DNA from: Spiractinospora alimapuensis | GTDB taxonomy: Bacteria; Actinomycetota; Actinomycetes; Streptosporangiales; Streptosporangiaceae | NCBI RefSeq assembly: GCF_018437505.1 | Contig: NZ_CP072467.1 | Coordinates: 4,736,010 to 4,800,009 of the forward strand | Length of the DNA: 64,000 bases | Reading direction: 5' to 3' | In this document: positions 9,373 through 19,119 of the stretch, piece after piece | Layout of the letters: each line of letters begins with the position of its first letter | Numbering within the stretch: the stretch's first letter is position 1 | Position numbers and translations under genes: made by a program | Notes under the pieces: model-generated | What the model was told of the DNA's origin: nothing | Databases searched by the model: none | What the model saw: the letters and a program-made list of their open reading frames with translations, nothing else

Positions 9373-12300
9373 CTATCCCCGCAGCGTCTCCACCGCCGCG
9401 GCGACGGTGGGGAAGAGATCCGCACGGGGGGTCGTGACTCCGGTGGTGAAGGCGACGGTGAACGCTTCGTCGCCCAGGGCCGCACGGAGCGTCTTGACTG
9501 TGGTGCGACCGTCGGCGTCGATCACGTCGGTGGCGCCGCGGGTGGCGACGGTGATGCCCAGCACGATAGCGGCGCGCTCCGGCTCGCCGGCCGCGGCGAG
9601 GGCGCTAGCGATGACCTCTCCTGCTCCGACACAGGCGAGCAAGTGTGGAGCCGACTGGGGGTTGGCGAGGGCGACGGCGTGACGGCGCGCCGCCGATCTC
9701 GGGCCGTGTTCAGACTCGGCGATCCGGTACCGCTCGATCAACACACGGAACTGTCGCCGCCACGCGGGACCACCGACCGAACCCTCGGTCGCGACGTCGC
9801 GGGCGAGATCGCACAGCCGCCGCGCCTTCGCCAGGTCACCACGCAAACGCGCGACGCGTGCCGACCCCGTCCGCGCCCACACCATGACCTCACGGGAACC
9901 GGCGCGGCGCCCGAACACGGCGGCACGTTCGTACTCCCGGTCCGACTCCTCGAGGCGGCCAAGGCGCTCCAGGGCGTCCCCCCGCATACACGCCAGTTCC
10001 CCGGAGTCCTCGATCGCGTCGATCTCTTCGGCGAGCCGCAGTGCCTCGCTGGTGAGTACGAGCGTGCGCTCCGCGTCTCCCCTGCCCGAATACAGGCCCG
10101 CGAGCCCCGCGAGCCCCTGGATCTGTCCCCAGGTGTCGCCGAGCGCGCGGAGTCGGTCGGTTCCCTCGCGCAGGTCGGGCTCCGCCCTGGCCGGCTCGGC
10201 GATGTGCATGTGGATGTATCCCCGCACGACCTGTGCGGTCGCGCTGGTCCAAGGTTCGTCACTGGAACGGCAGGCATCGACGAACCGCCAGAGGTGGGGT
10301 ACCTCCCCCTGGGAGCCGCCGTAGAAGGTGGGCCACAGCAAGGTGAGGATCGGCCAGTGTCGGGGGCCCGTCAGTGAAAGGACGACGTCCGCGACGCGGT
10401 CCAGGGTCCCCTCCGCGAGGTCCGGGGCGCCGGGGCCGGCGGCCATGGCGTTGAGCGCGCAGAGGACGTATTCCTCCTCCAAGCCGGTGGGCGGTGTCCC
10501 GCCCACCTTCCGCAGCAACGTGGCCCCGAGCGCGTTCCACTCGTGGCGCTGCCCCCGCATCCACATATGCAGGGTGGCCGCCGCGATGAGACGCAGCGCG
10601 GTCGCCGTGTCGTGTTCGACCGACCACCGCAGTGCCGCGTGCAGATTCTCCTGCTCCGGGGACAGCGTCCGAAGCCACGTCGCCTGATCGGCGCCGCGCA
10701 GGTGCCGTTCGGCCTCGATGGAAAGCGCGAGGAAATGGGCCGCGTGGGCCGAGCGGACGTCCCGTGTCTCCTCGGCCTCCGCGAGTCGTTCCGTCGCGTA
10801 GGTCCGGATCGTCTCCAGCATGCGGAACCGATGCCCGCTCACCTGGAGGAACGACTTATCGACCAGGTCGGCGAGAGTGTCGGCGACGTCCGAACCGCCA
10901 CACGTCGCCTCCACCGCGTCCAGCGTGGCGCCCCCGGAGAAGACGGAGAACCGCCGGGCCAGGCGTTGTTCCTCGTCGTCCAGGAGATCCCAGCTCCACG
11001 ACACAGCGGCGCGCAGAGTTCTGTGTTTGGGGTGGGCGACCCGGTTCCCACGGGTCAGGACGTCGAACCGGTCGGCCAGTCGCTCCGTGACAGTGCTCAG
11101 AGACAGAGCCCGCAGACGTGCCGCCGCGAGCTCTATCGCCAGCGGGAGTCCGTCCAACGTCCGGCAGATCGTGACGACGTCGCCCACGGTGGTGTCATCC
11201 ACCTGGAATCCGGGCCGTACCGCCCGGGCCCGCTCGGCGAACAGTCGGACCGCTGGGGAGGCGGCCGCCGCCTCGGCCGGGGACCCCACGTCCGGGAGGG
11301 CGAGGGGCGAAACGGGGCGCAGCACCTCGCCGGTGACGCCGAGATGCTCCTGACTGGTGGCGAGGACTCGTAGCGCGGGACACGACGTCAGCAGCGTGTG
11401 GGCGAGTGAGGCGACGTGGGGGAGTACGTGTTCACAGTTGTCGAAGACCAGGAGCGTTGCCGTGTCCGAGAGAGCGGCCACCAGGCGCGACGTCGGATCG
11501 TCGGGCTCCTCGACCGCGCCGCCCGCCGAGGCGCTGAGCCCGCCCGCGCGGATGTCCATCGCGTTCACCACGACCTGGACGACCTCGGCGTCGGTCCGCG
11601 CGTCGGCGAACTCCGCGACGCACACCGCCCCCGTCACCCGCGTCGCCACCTCCAACGCGCGCCGGGTCTTGCCGACACCGCTCGGCCCGACCAACGTCAC
11701 GAGGCGTTCGGTCTTCAGTAGCTCCACCAGGTCATCCAGCTCGGTCACGCCACCGACGAAACGCGTGATCGGTGTGGGTGCCGGACGGGGAAGCTTCGGG
11801 CCTCCAGTCGCTGGTGAGGGGACGTGCGGTGAGGGAGCGGGGGCCGACGCCGCACCACGCAGCACCTCCAGGTGCGCCTCCGAGAGCTCCGCGGACGGGT
11901 CGGCGCCGAGCTCGTCGGCGAGCCACGCCCGTCCCTCCTCGAACAGTGCCAGTGCCTCCGCCTGGCGCCCTACTGAGGCAAGCGCGCGCATGGTGAGACC
12001 ACGCAGGCGTTCGCGCGACGGATGTTCGGCCAGCAGGCTCTTCAGCGGTGTGATCAGGTCCGATGGGTCACCGATGGCGAGTCGCGCCGCATAACGGCTC
12101 TCCATGGCGGTGAGGCGGGTTTCGTCCAGTCCCTGCCTCCGTGCCGACACGAACGGTGCCTCGCCCACATCCGACAACGCCTCACCTCGCCACAGGGAGA
12201 GCGCCTCGTCGAGTACGGGCGCGGCCGTGTGGGGATCCCCGTTGGTCAGGGCGCGCTGGCCCGAGGCGGCGAGGCGTTGGAACAGCAGCGCGTCGACGTC

Positions 12301-12591
12301 CTCGGGCGCCACCGCGAGCCGATACCCGCCCGGGTGTGACTCCAGCAGATGTCCGCCGTCGACGGACCGCAACGTGGCGCGAATTCGCGAAATCTGGGAC
12401 TGGAGGGCGTTCGCGGCATACGCTGGTGCCCCCGTGTCGTAGACGTCGTCGAGAAGTCGCCCGACCGGAACGACGCGCCCCGCTTCGACGGCCAGGCGAG
12501 CCAACAGCGCTCGGCGGCCAGACCCCCCAGATGGCAGAACCTCGCCATCGTCCGTCCACAACTCGGTGGAGCCGAGGATCCCGATCCGCAT
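9373..12591 (-). CDS. AfsR/SARP-type regulator with NB-ARC ATPase domain
   Basis: About 1072 aa. A winged-helix OmpR-like DNA-binding domain opens at MRIGILGSTELW and runs through QSQISRIRATLR to PGGYRL. A BTAD domain follows to about residue 245. The NB-ARC P-loop ATPase has Walker A GPSGVGKT near residue 300 and Walker B LLVFDNCEH. Helical repeats reach the C-terminus. Such proteins activate secondary-metabolism or stress genes. The start is the ATG at 12591; the frame is open 111 nt further upstream, but homologues start at MRIG. It is divergent from the beta-glucosidase gene, so the 280-nt gap may hold both promoters. Confidence 0.92.
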   Translation of the reverse strand: MRIGILGSTELWTDDGEVLPSGGSGRRALLARLAVEAGRVVPVGRLLDDVYDTGAPAYAANALQSQISRIRATLRSVDGGHLLESHPGGYRLAVAPEDVDALLFQRLAASGQRALTNGDPHTAAPVLDEALSLWRGEALSDVGEAPFVSARRQGLDETRLTAMESRYAARLAIGDPSDLITPLKSLLAEHPSRERLRGLTMRALASVGRQAEALALFEEGRAWLADELGADPSAELSEAHLEVLRGAASAPAPSPHVPSPATGGPKLPRPAPTPITRFVGGVTELDDLVELLKTERLVTLVGPSGVGKTRRALEVATRVTGAVCVAEFADARTDAEVVQVVVNAMDIRAGGLSASAGGAVEEPDDPTSRLVAALSDTATLLVFDNCEHVLPHVASLAHTLLTSCPALRVLATSQEHLGVTGEVLRPVSPLALPDVGSPAEAAAASPAVRLFAERARAVRPGFQVDDTTVGDVVTICRTLDGLPLAIELAAARLRALSLSTVTERLADRFDVLTRGNRVAHPKHRTLRAAVSWSWDLLDDEEQRLARRFSVFSGGATLDAVEATCGGSDVADTLADLVDKSFLQVSGHRFRMLETIRTYATERLAEAEETRDVRSAHAAHFLALSIEAERHLRGADQATWLRTLSPEQENLHAALRWSVEHDTATALRLIAAATLHMWMRGQRHEWNALGATLLRKVGGTPPTGLEEEYVLCALNAMAAGPGAPDLAEGTLDRVADVVLSLTGPRHWPILTLLWPTFYGGSQGEVPHLWRFVDACRSSDEPWTSATAQVVRGYIHMHIAEPARAEPDLREGTDRLRALGDTWGQIQGLAGLAGLYSGRGDAERTLVLTSEALRLAEEIDAIEDSGELACMRGDALERLGRLEESDREYERAAVFGRRAGSREVMVWARTGSARVARLRGDLAKARRLCDLARDVATEGSVGGPAWRRQFRVLIERYRIAESEHGPRSAARRHAVALANPQSAPHLLACVGAGEVIASALAAAGEPERAAIVLGITVATRGATDVIDADGRTTVKTLRAALGDEAFTVAFTTGVTTPRADLFPTVAAAVETLRG

Positions 12592-12766
12592 CGTTCCATT
12601 ATCTCTGAGAACCAGGTGGGCCCCGCTGTATGGAGTGTGAGGTGCGCGCGGGCGATCCCGCGCGGCAGGTGGCTGGCCACCGGCGTCCACCGCACGACCC
12701 ACACCCCTCCACCGCCATTGTGGTCAGTCCGATATCTGGGGAGAAAAGCTCCGGTAAAGAAATTTC

Positions 12767-12780
12767 CGGGAGCGCTCCCA
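12767..12780. promoter_or_regulatory. CelR/CebR-type operator
   Basis: CGGGAGCGCTCCCA matches 13 of 14 bases of the palindrome TGGGAGCGCTCCCA. That palindrome is bound by the LacI-family cellobiose repressors CelR of Thermobifida and CebR of Streptomyces. It lies 94 nt before the GH3 start. Repression relieved by cellobiose is the expected behaviour. Confidence 0.85.
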
Positions 12781-12873
12781 CGAATCGCTTCCCTCACACC
12801 GCCCGGGTACTTACGCTAGCGAGAACGCCGACGCGTGCCCCGGTGCGACCCAGAACCGACAAGGAGCCACACG

Positions 12874-15345
12874 ATGGCCGAACAGCCGGCGACCCCTGCT
12901 GAGGCCGGGCGGGAACAGTGCGTCACCGAGGCATTGGCGAAGCTTGACCTTCCCGCCAAGATCGCGCTTCTGTCCGGGGCGACCACGTGGAGCCTGCCGG
13001 CCGAGCCGGAGATCGGTCTCCGGCCGTTGGTCATGTCCGACGGCCCCGCCGGGGTGCGGGGCGAGCGGTGGGCGCCCGAGGACACCGCCGTCCAGCTCCC
13101 CAACGCCTCCGCTCTCGCCGCGACCTGGGATCCCGAGCTCGTGCGTACGGCGGGGCGGCTACTGGCCCAGGAAGCGCGACGCAAGGGCGTCCACCTCCTC
13201 CTCGCGCCGACGATCAACCTGCACCGAACGCCGCGCGCCGGCCGGCACTTCGAGTGCTACTCCGAGGACCCCCTGCTGACCGCCGAGATCGGTATCGGCC
13301 TCGTCCGCGGGGTCCAGGACGGCGGGGTGGGTGCGACGATCAAGCACTTCGTGGCCAACGACTCAGAGACCGACCGTTTCACCGTGGACGTGCAGATCGA
13401 CCACCGTACGTTGCGCGAGATCTACCTGGCGCCCTTCGAGGCGATCATCCGCTACGCGTCCCCCTGGGCGGTGATGTCCGCCTACAACGCCGTGAACGGC
13501 ACCACCATGACGGAGAACGCGGCCCTCAACGCCGTGCTCCGCGAGGAGTGGGGGTTCAGCGGGGTCATCGTCTCCGACTGGCACGCCGCCCGCGACACCG
13601 TGCGCGACGCCCTGGCCGGAATGGACGTGGCCATGCCGGGCCCCGACACCGTCTACGGCGACAAACTCCTCGCCGCAGTGAAGGAGGGCGTCGTTCCGGA
13701 GCCGCAGATCGACCGGATGGCGACCCGAGTGCTGCGTCTCGCCGCCCGGACCGGGGCTCTCGAGGGGGCGTCGGTCGAGGCCCCCTACGACGGCGTGGTC
13801 GACGGGCACGCGTTGTCCAACGAGCTCGCGGCCCGCTCCATGGTGCTGCTGCGCAACCACGTGGAGCCCGGCGGCGGCCCCACCCTCCCGCTCAACCCCA
13901 AGGGCCTGCGCCGCGTCGCTGTCCTGGGCGCCGCCGCGGCCCACCCCCGAACCGGTGGCGGGGGAAGCGCTCGGGTGTTCCCCCCGTACCGGATATCCCC
14001 GCTCCAAGGACTCCGCGACGCCCTCCCACCCGGAGTGGAGGTGAGCTACGCCGAGGGCTCCAACCCGCGGCTGTCCCTGCCCGTCATCGAGGGCGCGGTC
14101 CGGGCCGAACTGTATGACGACGACGGCTCACTGCTCTCCGGGGCGGACCTGTCCCAGGCATCCACCAACGGACTGCCCGAACTGCTCGGGGATGTCGAGG
14201 TCGAGGACGTCCGCGCGGTGGAGCTCTCCGGAACGGTCGACGTCGCCGAGCCTGGACGCCACGTCTTCGAGGTGCGCGGTCAAGGCCGCCTCACACTCAT
14301 CGTCAACGGCAAGGAGCGCTTCAGCGGGACCCTCACCCTGGCCGACCCCGAGAACCCCGGTGCGGCCCTGCTCGCGCCCGCGCGCAAGCGGGTCGAGATG
14401 CACCTGGAACCGGGCACGGTGTCGTTCGCACTGGTCAAGACCGACATCGACCCCGCGAACCTCGAGTTCGCCCTGTTCAGCCTCGCCTACAGCGAACCCC
14501 TGCCCGACCCGCAGCGGCAACTCGACGAGGCTGAGGACCTCGCCAAGAACGCCGACGTGGCGATCGTCGTGGTGGGGACGTCGGAGGACGTCGAGTCCGA
14601 GGGGTTCGACCGCGAGTCCCTTGCCCTCCCCGGTACACAGGACGAGCTGGTACGTCGCGTCGCCAGCGTCAATCCGCGCACCATCGTGGTCCTCAACTGT
14701 GGCGCACCGGTCCTCACTCCCTGGCGCGAGGACGTGTCCGGCATCCTGCTGGGCTGGTTCGGCGGGCAGGAGATGGGGGCGGCGGTCGCCGACGTCCTGC
14801 TCGGAGTGCGTGAGCCGACCGGCCGTCTTCCCACCACCTGGCCCGACCGTGAGGACGACGCCCCCGTGCTCGCCACCAGGCCGAACTACGGGGAACTCGT
14901 CTACGAGGAGGGCGTGTTCGTCGGGTACCGCGCGTGGGAGAGAGCCGGACGCACGCCCGCCTACTGCTTCGGGCACGGACTGGGCTACACCGAGTGGCGC
15001 TACGACTCCGTCGCGGCGGGGCCGGGGCTGGACGACACCGAGCTGGCGCGGGTCCGGGTGCGGATCACCAACGTGGGCACGCGCCCGGGGCGGGACGTGG
15101 TGCAGGTCTACCTGTCCGCTCCCGACCGCGCCGACGGCCCGGACCGCCCCCGCTTCTGGCTCGCCGGGTTCGCCAGTGTGACGGCGGAGCCCGGCGACGT
15201 CGCCCAGGCCGACATCGTCCTGCCGCGCCGCGCGGCCGAAGTGTGGACGGACGAGGGGTGGCGGCTGCCTCCGGGGAGTTACCAGATCCTGGCGGGTGCG
15301 TCCTATCGGGACATTCGCCTGGCCGCTGCCCTCCCGATCACCTGA
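12874..15345 (+). CDS. GH3 beta-glucosidase
   Basis: 823 aa. The N-terminal GH3 TIM-barrel carries KHFVAND (Lys157) and the nucleophile Asp235 in GVIVSDWHA. A PA14-like insert (about residues 400-540) is followed by the alpha/beta sandwich with GTSEDVESEGFDR. The C-terminal fibronectin-III-like domain has TNVGTRPGRDVVQVYLSAP. There is no signal peptide, so it should act on imported cellobiose or other beta-glucosides in the cytoplasm. The ATG at 12874 follows AAGGAG; an upstream in-frame start at 12835 lacks a site. The CelR/CebR box upstream supports cellobiose control. Confidence 0.95.
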   Translation: MAEQPATPAEAGREQCVTEALAKLDLPAKIALLSGATTWSLPAEPEIGLRPLVMSDGPAGVRGERWAPEDTAVQLPNASALAATWDPELVRTAGRLLAQEARRKGVHLLLAPTINLHRTPRAGRHFECYSEDPLLTAEIGIGLVRGVQDGGVGATIKHFVANDSETDRFTVDVQIDHRTLREIYLAPFEAIIRYASPWAVMSAYNAVNGTTMTENAALNAVLREEWGFSGVIVSDWHAARDTVRDALAGMDVAMPGPDTVYGDKLLAAVKEGVVPEPQIDRMATRVLRLAARTGALEGASVEAPYDGVVDGHALSNELAARSMVLLRNHVEPGGGPTLPLNPKGLRRVAVLGAAAAHPRTGGGGSARVFPPYRISPLQGLRDALPPGVEVSYAEGSNPRLSLPVIEGAVRAELYDDDGSLLSGADLSQASTNGLPELLGDVEVEDVRAVELSGTVDVAEPGRHVFEVRGQGRLTLIVNGKERFSGTLTLADPENPGAALLAPARKRVEMHLEPGTVSFALVKTDIDPANLEFALFSLAYSEPLPDPQRQLDEAEDLAKNADVAIVVVGTSEDVESEGFDRESLALPGTQDELVRRVASVNPRTIVVLNCGAPVLTPWREDVSGILLGWFGGQEMGAAVADVLLGVREPTGRLPTTWPDREDDAPVLATRPNYGELVYEEGVFVGYRAWERAGRTPAYCFGHGLGYTEWRYDSVAAGPGLDDTELARVRVRITNVGTRPGRDVVQVYLSAPDRADGPDRPRFWLAGFASVTAEPGDVAQADIVLPRRAAEVWTDEGWRLPPGSYQILAGASYRDIRLAAALPIT

Positions 15346-15372
15346 CCGGGCGCGTTCCGGGGGCGTGCGGGG

Positions 15373-16332
15373 TCAGCCCGTGGGCGCGAGCGGTTGGCAG
15401 AGCCCGAGCGCGGCCCGCCACTCCTCCACGCGCGACCAGAAGGCGTCGGTGGGCTCCACCGGGGCGAACAGCCAGACGGGTCGTTCGGTGTCGCCGACGA
15501 TGACGGGCTGTGCGGGGGCCGGGGTGCGCCTGCCGAGGCAGTGCCAGGTGTACTCCAGCGGCTCCAGCAGGGCCATCAGCCGGTCCGCCACGTCGCGCTC
15601 CGGGCGGACCTCGCACACCACCCACGGCCGGAACCTGCGGAGTATCTCCAGGGCCCCGGCGACGACGTCGGGTTCGGTCGACTCGGTGTCGATCTTGATC
15701 ACGGAGGGGGCGATGGTGGCGCGGTCCCGCCAGCGGGCCAGGGTGTCCACCGGCACCTGGAGCCGGCCGATCTCCGGATAGGGTCCCTCCACCAGGGAGT
15801 TCGAACCTTCGGTGACTCCGGACAGGCGCAGTGTTCCCGTGCCTGTGTGATTGCTCAACGCGAGCTCGACAACGGTGTAGTTGAGGTCGTTGTCGACCGC
15901 GATGTCCCGGGCCACCTGTGCGACCGCCGGGGTGGGTTCGAAGGCGAAGACCGGGCGTTGGGACCGTGCGCTGGCCAGCGCGGCGTAGAGGCCGATGTTC
16001 GCGCCGACGTCGAGCACCGCGCCGGGAGGGGAGAGTTCGATGGCCGCGAGGAAACAGGCGATCCCCGACCGTTCGTAACCCACGAGCCCCTCGGCCTGCA
16101 GCCGGCTGGGAACCCAGTAGTCTCCGGGGGCCCGGATTCGCAGCGTCGAGCGCTCCGGGGTCTCGGCGTCCGGCCGGTGGGGTAACGCGAGCTCGAACTC
16201 GCGCACGCGCGGAGGGATACGTTCGCGGTCCAAACCTCCCCACGACTCGGGAAGTCGGACTCGCAGTTGACGTGCCGCGTAGCGCACAACTGGATGGCGG
16301 CGCACAAAAGCCCGCACCGACTCATTGACCAC
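15373..16332 (-). CDS. FkbM-family SAM-dependent methyltransferase
   Basis: 319 aa. The SAM motif I is VLDVGANIGLYAALA, followed by VFAFEPTPAVAQVARD, VELALSNHTG and VIKIDTESTEPDVVAGA. This is the order of the Methyltransf_21 (FkbM) family, whose members O-methylate sugars or natural products. The acceptor is unknown. The GTG start at 16332 is preceded by GATAAT at 16338-16343 and no Shine-Dalgarno, so the mRNA is probably leaderless. It converges on the GH3 gene with a 27-nt gap, which does not imply a shared function. Confidence 0.87.
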   Translation of the reverse strand: MVNESVRAFVRRHPVVRYAARQLRVRLPESWGGLDRERIPPRVREFELALPHRPDAETPERSTLRIRAPGDYWVPSRLQAEGLVGYERSGIACFLAAIELSPPGAVLDVGANIGLYAALASARSQRPVFAFEPTPAVAQVARDIAVDNDLNYTVVELALSNHTGTGTLRLSGVTEGSNSLVEGPYPEIGRLQVPVDTLARWRDRATIAPSVIKIDTESTEPDVVAGALEILRRFRPWVVCEVRPERDVADRLMALLEPLEYTWHCLGRRTPAPAQPVIVGDTERPVWLFAPVEPTDAFWSRVEEWRAALGLCQPLAPTG

Positions 16333-16691
16333 TCTGGATTATCCCCCCCGATGGTGTCCGAGACGCATTAGGGGCTGATCCACGAAACATGCCCCAGAGA
16401 CGTCCCAGGCGAGACGACGTTACCGCCATAGTGGGTGGTGGGTCCCGTTTTCCCGAATGTTTCCTTCCGTGGAGTTACCCACGGTCCGCGCCCGGGATGT
16501 GTCCGAGCCTAGAACGCTTGCCGCTCGGGATAAACGGCCAGGTGGGGCCAGGTAACCGGATTCTTTCGAGCTTCCTACCGACAGCGAGTTCGCCGGCACG
16601 GACAGTGGTGTTCCCGGGGGTTCGGTGGCCCCGCCGTGCGCGCAGCGCACGGAAACGAAAGCCCCTCCCACAGCACCTAGACTTGGTCGGC
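16333..16691. promoter_or_regulatory. Divergent FkbM/ychF intergenic region
   Basis: 359 nt without a convincing gene. On the minus strand GATAAT (16338-16343) serves the FkbM gene. The ychF frame stays open upstream to 16389, but the translation there shows no OBG-family features, so I treat it as non-coding. No strong ychF promoter or riboswitch is recognisable. Confidence 0.5.
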
Positions 16692-17786
16692 GTGAGTCTC
16701 TCCATCGGGATCGTGGGACTGCCCAACGTCGGCAAGTCCACACTGTTCAACGCCCTGACCAAGAACAACGCGCTCGCCGCGAACTACCCCTTCGCGACGA
16801 TCGAACCCAACGTGGGGGTAGTGAACGTTCCTGACCCCCGGCTCGGCACGCTGGCCGAGGTGTTCGGGTCGGCGAAGATCCTTCCCGCGACCGTGACGTT
16901 CGTCGACATCGCCGGCATCGTGCGGGGCGCCTCGGAGGGTGAGGGCCTAGGCAACCAGTTCCTCGCGCACATCCGCGAGAGCGACGCCATCTGCCAGGTC
17001 ATCCGGGTCTTCGACGACGGCGACGTCACCCACGTGGACGGCGGCATCGGTCCGGAGCGCGATATCGAGACCATCAACACCGAGCTCATCCTCGCCGACC
17101 TCCAGACCGTGGAGAAGGCGCTGCCGCGTCTGGAGAAGGACGCCAAGCGTAACGCCAAGGACGCCGCGGCCAAGGAAGCGCTGGAGACCGCGCGCAAGGC
17201 GCAGGAGATCCTGAACGAGGGCACCCCACTGTCCACCGGAGCCCCGGCGGCCGGCCTGGACCTGGCGCCGATCCGTGAGCTCAACCTGCTGAGCATCAAG
17301 CCGCTGCTGTACGTGTTCAACCTGGACACCGACCAGCTCACCGACGACGCGCTGCGCAAGCAGCTCTCCGAGCTGGTCGCCCCGGCCGAGGCCATCTTCC
17401 TCGACGCCAAGATCGAGGCCGAGCTGGTCGAGCTCGACGCCGATGAGGCCGCCGAGCTCCTGGAGTCCATGGGCCAGAGCGAGGCCGGCCTCGACCAACT
17501 CGCCCGCGTCGGCTTCAACACCCTCGGCCTGAGCACCTACCTCACCGCCGGCCCCAAGGAAGCCCGCGCCTGGACCATCCCCAAGGGAGCCACCGCCCCC
17601 GAGGCGGCCGGCGTGATCCACACCGACTTCCAACGCGGCTTCATCAAGGCCGAGGTCGTGTCCTTCGACGACCTGACCAAGGCCGGCTCCATGAACGACG
17701 CCCGCGCCGCCGGCAAGGTCCGCCTGGAGGGCAAGGACTACGTCATGCGCGACGGCGACGTGGTGGAGTTCCGCTTCAACGTGTAG
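16692..17786 (+). CDS. ychF: Redox-regulated ATPase YchF (OLA1/Obg superfamily)
   Basis: 364 aa. It starts at GTG 16692 ([16 protein letters not shown]), matching the usual family length of about 363 residues. The P-loop GLPNVGKST is at residues 9-17, then [19 protein letters not shown] with downstream switch II, and NLDTD as the degenerate base-specificity motif. The C-terminal TGS domain ends [11 protein letters not shown]. YchF binds ATP rather than GTP and associates with ribosomes. The 3' end is unusual: its last 34 coding bases and stop act as a repeated integration site for the adjoining island. Confidence 0.97.
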   Translation: MSLSIGIVGLPNVGKSTLFNALTKNNALAANYPFATIEPNVGVVNVPDPRLGTLAEVFGSAKILPATVTFVDIAGIVRGASEGEGLGNQFLAHIRESDAICQVIRVFDDGDVTHVDGGIGPERDIETINTELILADLQTVEKALPRLEKDAKRNAKDAAAKEALETARKAQEILNEGTPLSTGAPAAGLDLAPIRELNLLSIKPLLYVFNLDTDQLTDDALRKQLSELVAPAEAIFLDAKIEAELVELDADEAAELLESMGQSEAGLDQLARVGFNTLGLSTYLTAGPKEARAWTIPKGATAPEAAGVIHTDFQRGFIKAEVVSFDDLTKAGSMNDARAAGKVRLEGKDYVMRDGDVVEFRFNV

Positions 17787-17789
17787 TCA
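17753..17789 (+). repeat. attL-like direct repeat in the ychF 3' end
   Basis: A 37-bp sequence beginning CGGCGACG and ending GTGTAGTCA includes the ychF stop codon. It is repeated base for base at 26922-26958. Duplication of a gene's 3' end at both island edges is the hallmark of site-specific integration by a tyrosine or serine recombinase. Confidence 0.85.
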
Positions 17790-17813
17790 CGCGGCGCGAA
17801 CATCTCCCGCTAT

Positions 17814-18484
17814 TCAGTGGACGAGCCCGGTGAGACGCTCGCTGATGCGGCGCAGCTGCGCGCGTGCATCGGTGTCGTACGCCTGCGGATGCATCCGGCT
17901 TCTGCGCGTGCCGTCGAAGTAGTGCCCAGTCGTGTCCGCCAGCGAGGGGTCGGTCGCCAGTCGGTACACGGCCTGCGCTCCTTGGTCTGCCGAGCCGGAT
18001 GGGGCGATGCCTGCGGCTCGGACCATCGTCGTATCGAGGTGCGTTCCGGGATGCAGGCAGTTCGCGGTCAAGACACTGGTTGCATGCTCCTGGGCGAGAT
18101 CGAACGTGAGCATGCCGAGTGCGACTTTGCTCTGACCGTAGGCACGAGTGCCGCTATAGCCGCTATTCAGCATGAGGTCATCGAAGCTGATGCTGCTCTG
18201 GCCGGCCGAGACGACGTTGACGATGCGGGACGGCCGCGCAGCGCTGAGCGTCGGCAGTAGGAGCCGCGTCATGAGGAACGGTGCGAGGTAGTTCACCGCG
18301 AGGTGTCGCTCGAAGCCCTCTGGGGTCTGTTCGCGAGGTCCACCGGGGACCGAGATGCCGGCGTTGTTGACAAGGATGTCCAGCTGGTCGCAGGTGTCGA
18401 GGACGGTGTGGGCCAGCACTCGTACGTCGTCGAGCGAAGCGAGGTCGGCGGGCAGAAAGTGTGCCGAAGCGCCCGCCGATTCAG
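17814..18484 (-). pseudogene. SDR oxidoreductase, C-terminal part (split by composite transposon)
   Basis: This fragment begins at residue E of ...AEAES|AGASAHFLPADL and keeps NNAGIS, the catalytic SAGQSS and YGQSK, and the C-terminus. It lacks the Rossmann TGxxxGIG motif. That motif is found in frame on the far side of the 4.5-kb insertion (23031-23177). The split-gene model restores one SDR of the retinol-dehydrogenase-like group. A start inside this fragment cannot give a working NAD(P)-binding domain. Confidence 0.85.
18477..18484. repeat. 8-bp target duplication, left copy
   Basis: CGATTCAG directly abuts the left end of the ISL3 composite element and is repeated at 23031-23038. Eight bases is the usual target duplication length of ISL3-family elements. 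Confidence 0.88.
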
Positions 18485-18872
18485 GGCTCATCGCAGTTGA
18501 GGGTGTAGCGGCTGGTGGCGGGGTGGGCGCGTCGGTGCAGCGATAGACGTCGAGGTCTCCCGATGATGGAAGTTCTCACGCTCGCCATCTGGAAGACCTC
18601 GACATGCCCAACGCTACCTTCTTGTCCCCAGATCTCGATGCTTTCTGTGGGCTGGGCACGCTCGGTCTCACGGCCACCGGCCAGCGCGTCGAGCCCGACC
18701 ACAGCGTCCTGGAATGTCGGGTCCTCGAGGACGATCGGTGGTGCCATCGCTGCGGTCAGACAGGTGTGCCTCGAGGGACGGTGACCAGGGCGATCGTTCA
18801 CGTCCCGCTCGGATGGCGGCCGACGATACTGCAGGTCAGAGTGCGCCGCTACCGCTGTCCGGACTGCTGCAC
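18485..18872 (+). repeat. 388-bp inverted repeat, left end
   Basis: This is identical, as far as I can read, to the reverse complement of 22643-23030. It covers the ISL3 terminal repeat and the first 90 codons of the transposase. Identity stops abruptly at 18872/18873. Confidence 0.85.
18604..18872 (+). pseudogene. ISL3 transposase, truncated after residue 89
   Basis: It starts MPNATFLSPDLDAF like the complete copy and keeps the zinc-binding WCHRCG and RYRCPDCC. It loses all of the DDE catalytic domain at the junction with cargo DNA. It cannot be functional as an enzyme. Confidence 0.88.
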
Positions 18873-18926
18873 GTCGTCCAGTGTCATGAACCGCGCTGGC
18901 GAGGTGTTCTGCGCGTGGTGGGTCAT
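18873..18926 (-). pseudogene. 5' stub of an excisionase-type HTH gene
   Basis: An ATG at 18926 after GAGAGGA opens a frame reading MTHHAQNTSPARFMTLDD, which runs straight into the ISL3 end. ARF(L/M)TLxDV is the start of a common actinobacterial MerR/excisionase-like HTH protein, so the stub looks like one cut off at residue 18. This is weak evidence given the length. Confidence 0.35.
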
Positions 18927-19119
18927 CGCTTCGGGGTCCTCTCGTCGGGATGATCGTCGCATGCGCGGGGGTGGGGTGGGTTATCTGCTCTGGTCGAGGT
19001 GTGGGCAGGTCGCCCAGGCGCCGGCGCCTGCGGTGCGTGCGGCGAGTGGTGGCGTTACTGCCGCGCCATCGCCAACCAGCCGACCGTTTGCCCGGAGCGC
19101 TTCGCGTTGCGCGCTGTGA

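Noticed and set aside
16389-16691. N-terminal extension of ychF by about 100 codons
   Set aside because: The family starts at the GTG at 16692. The extension has no homology and would place the P-loop at an abnormal distance from the N-terminus.
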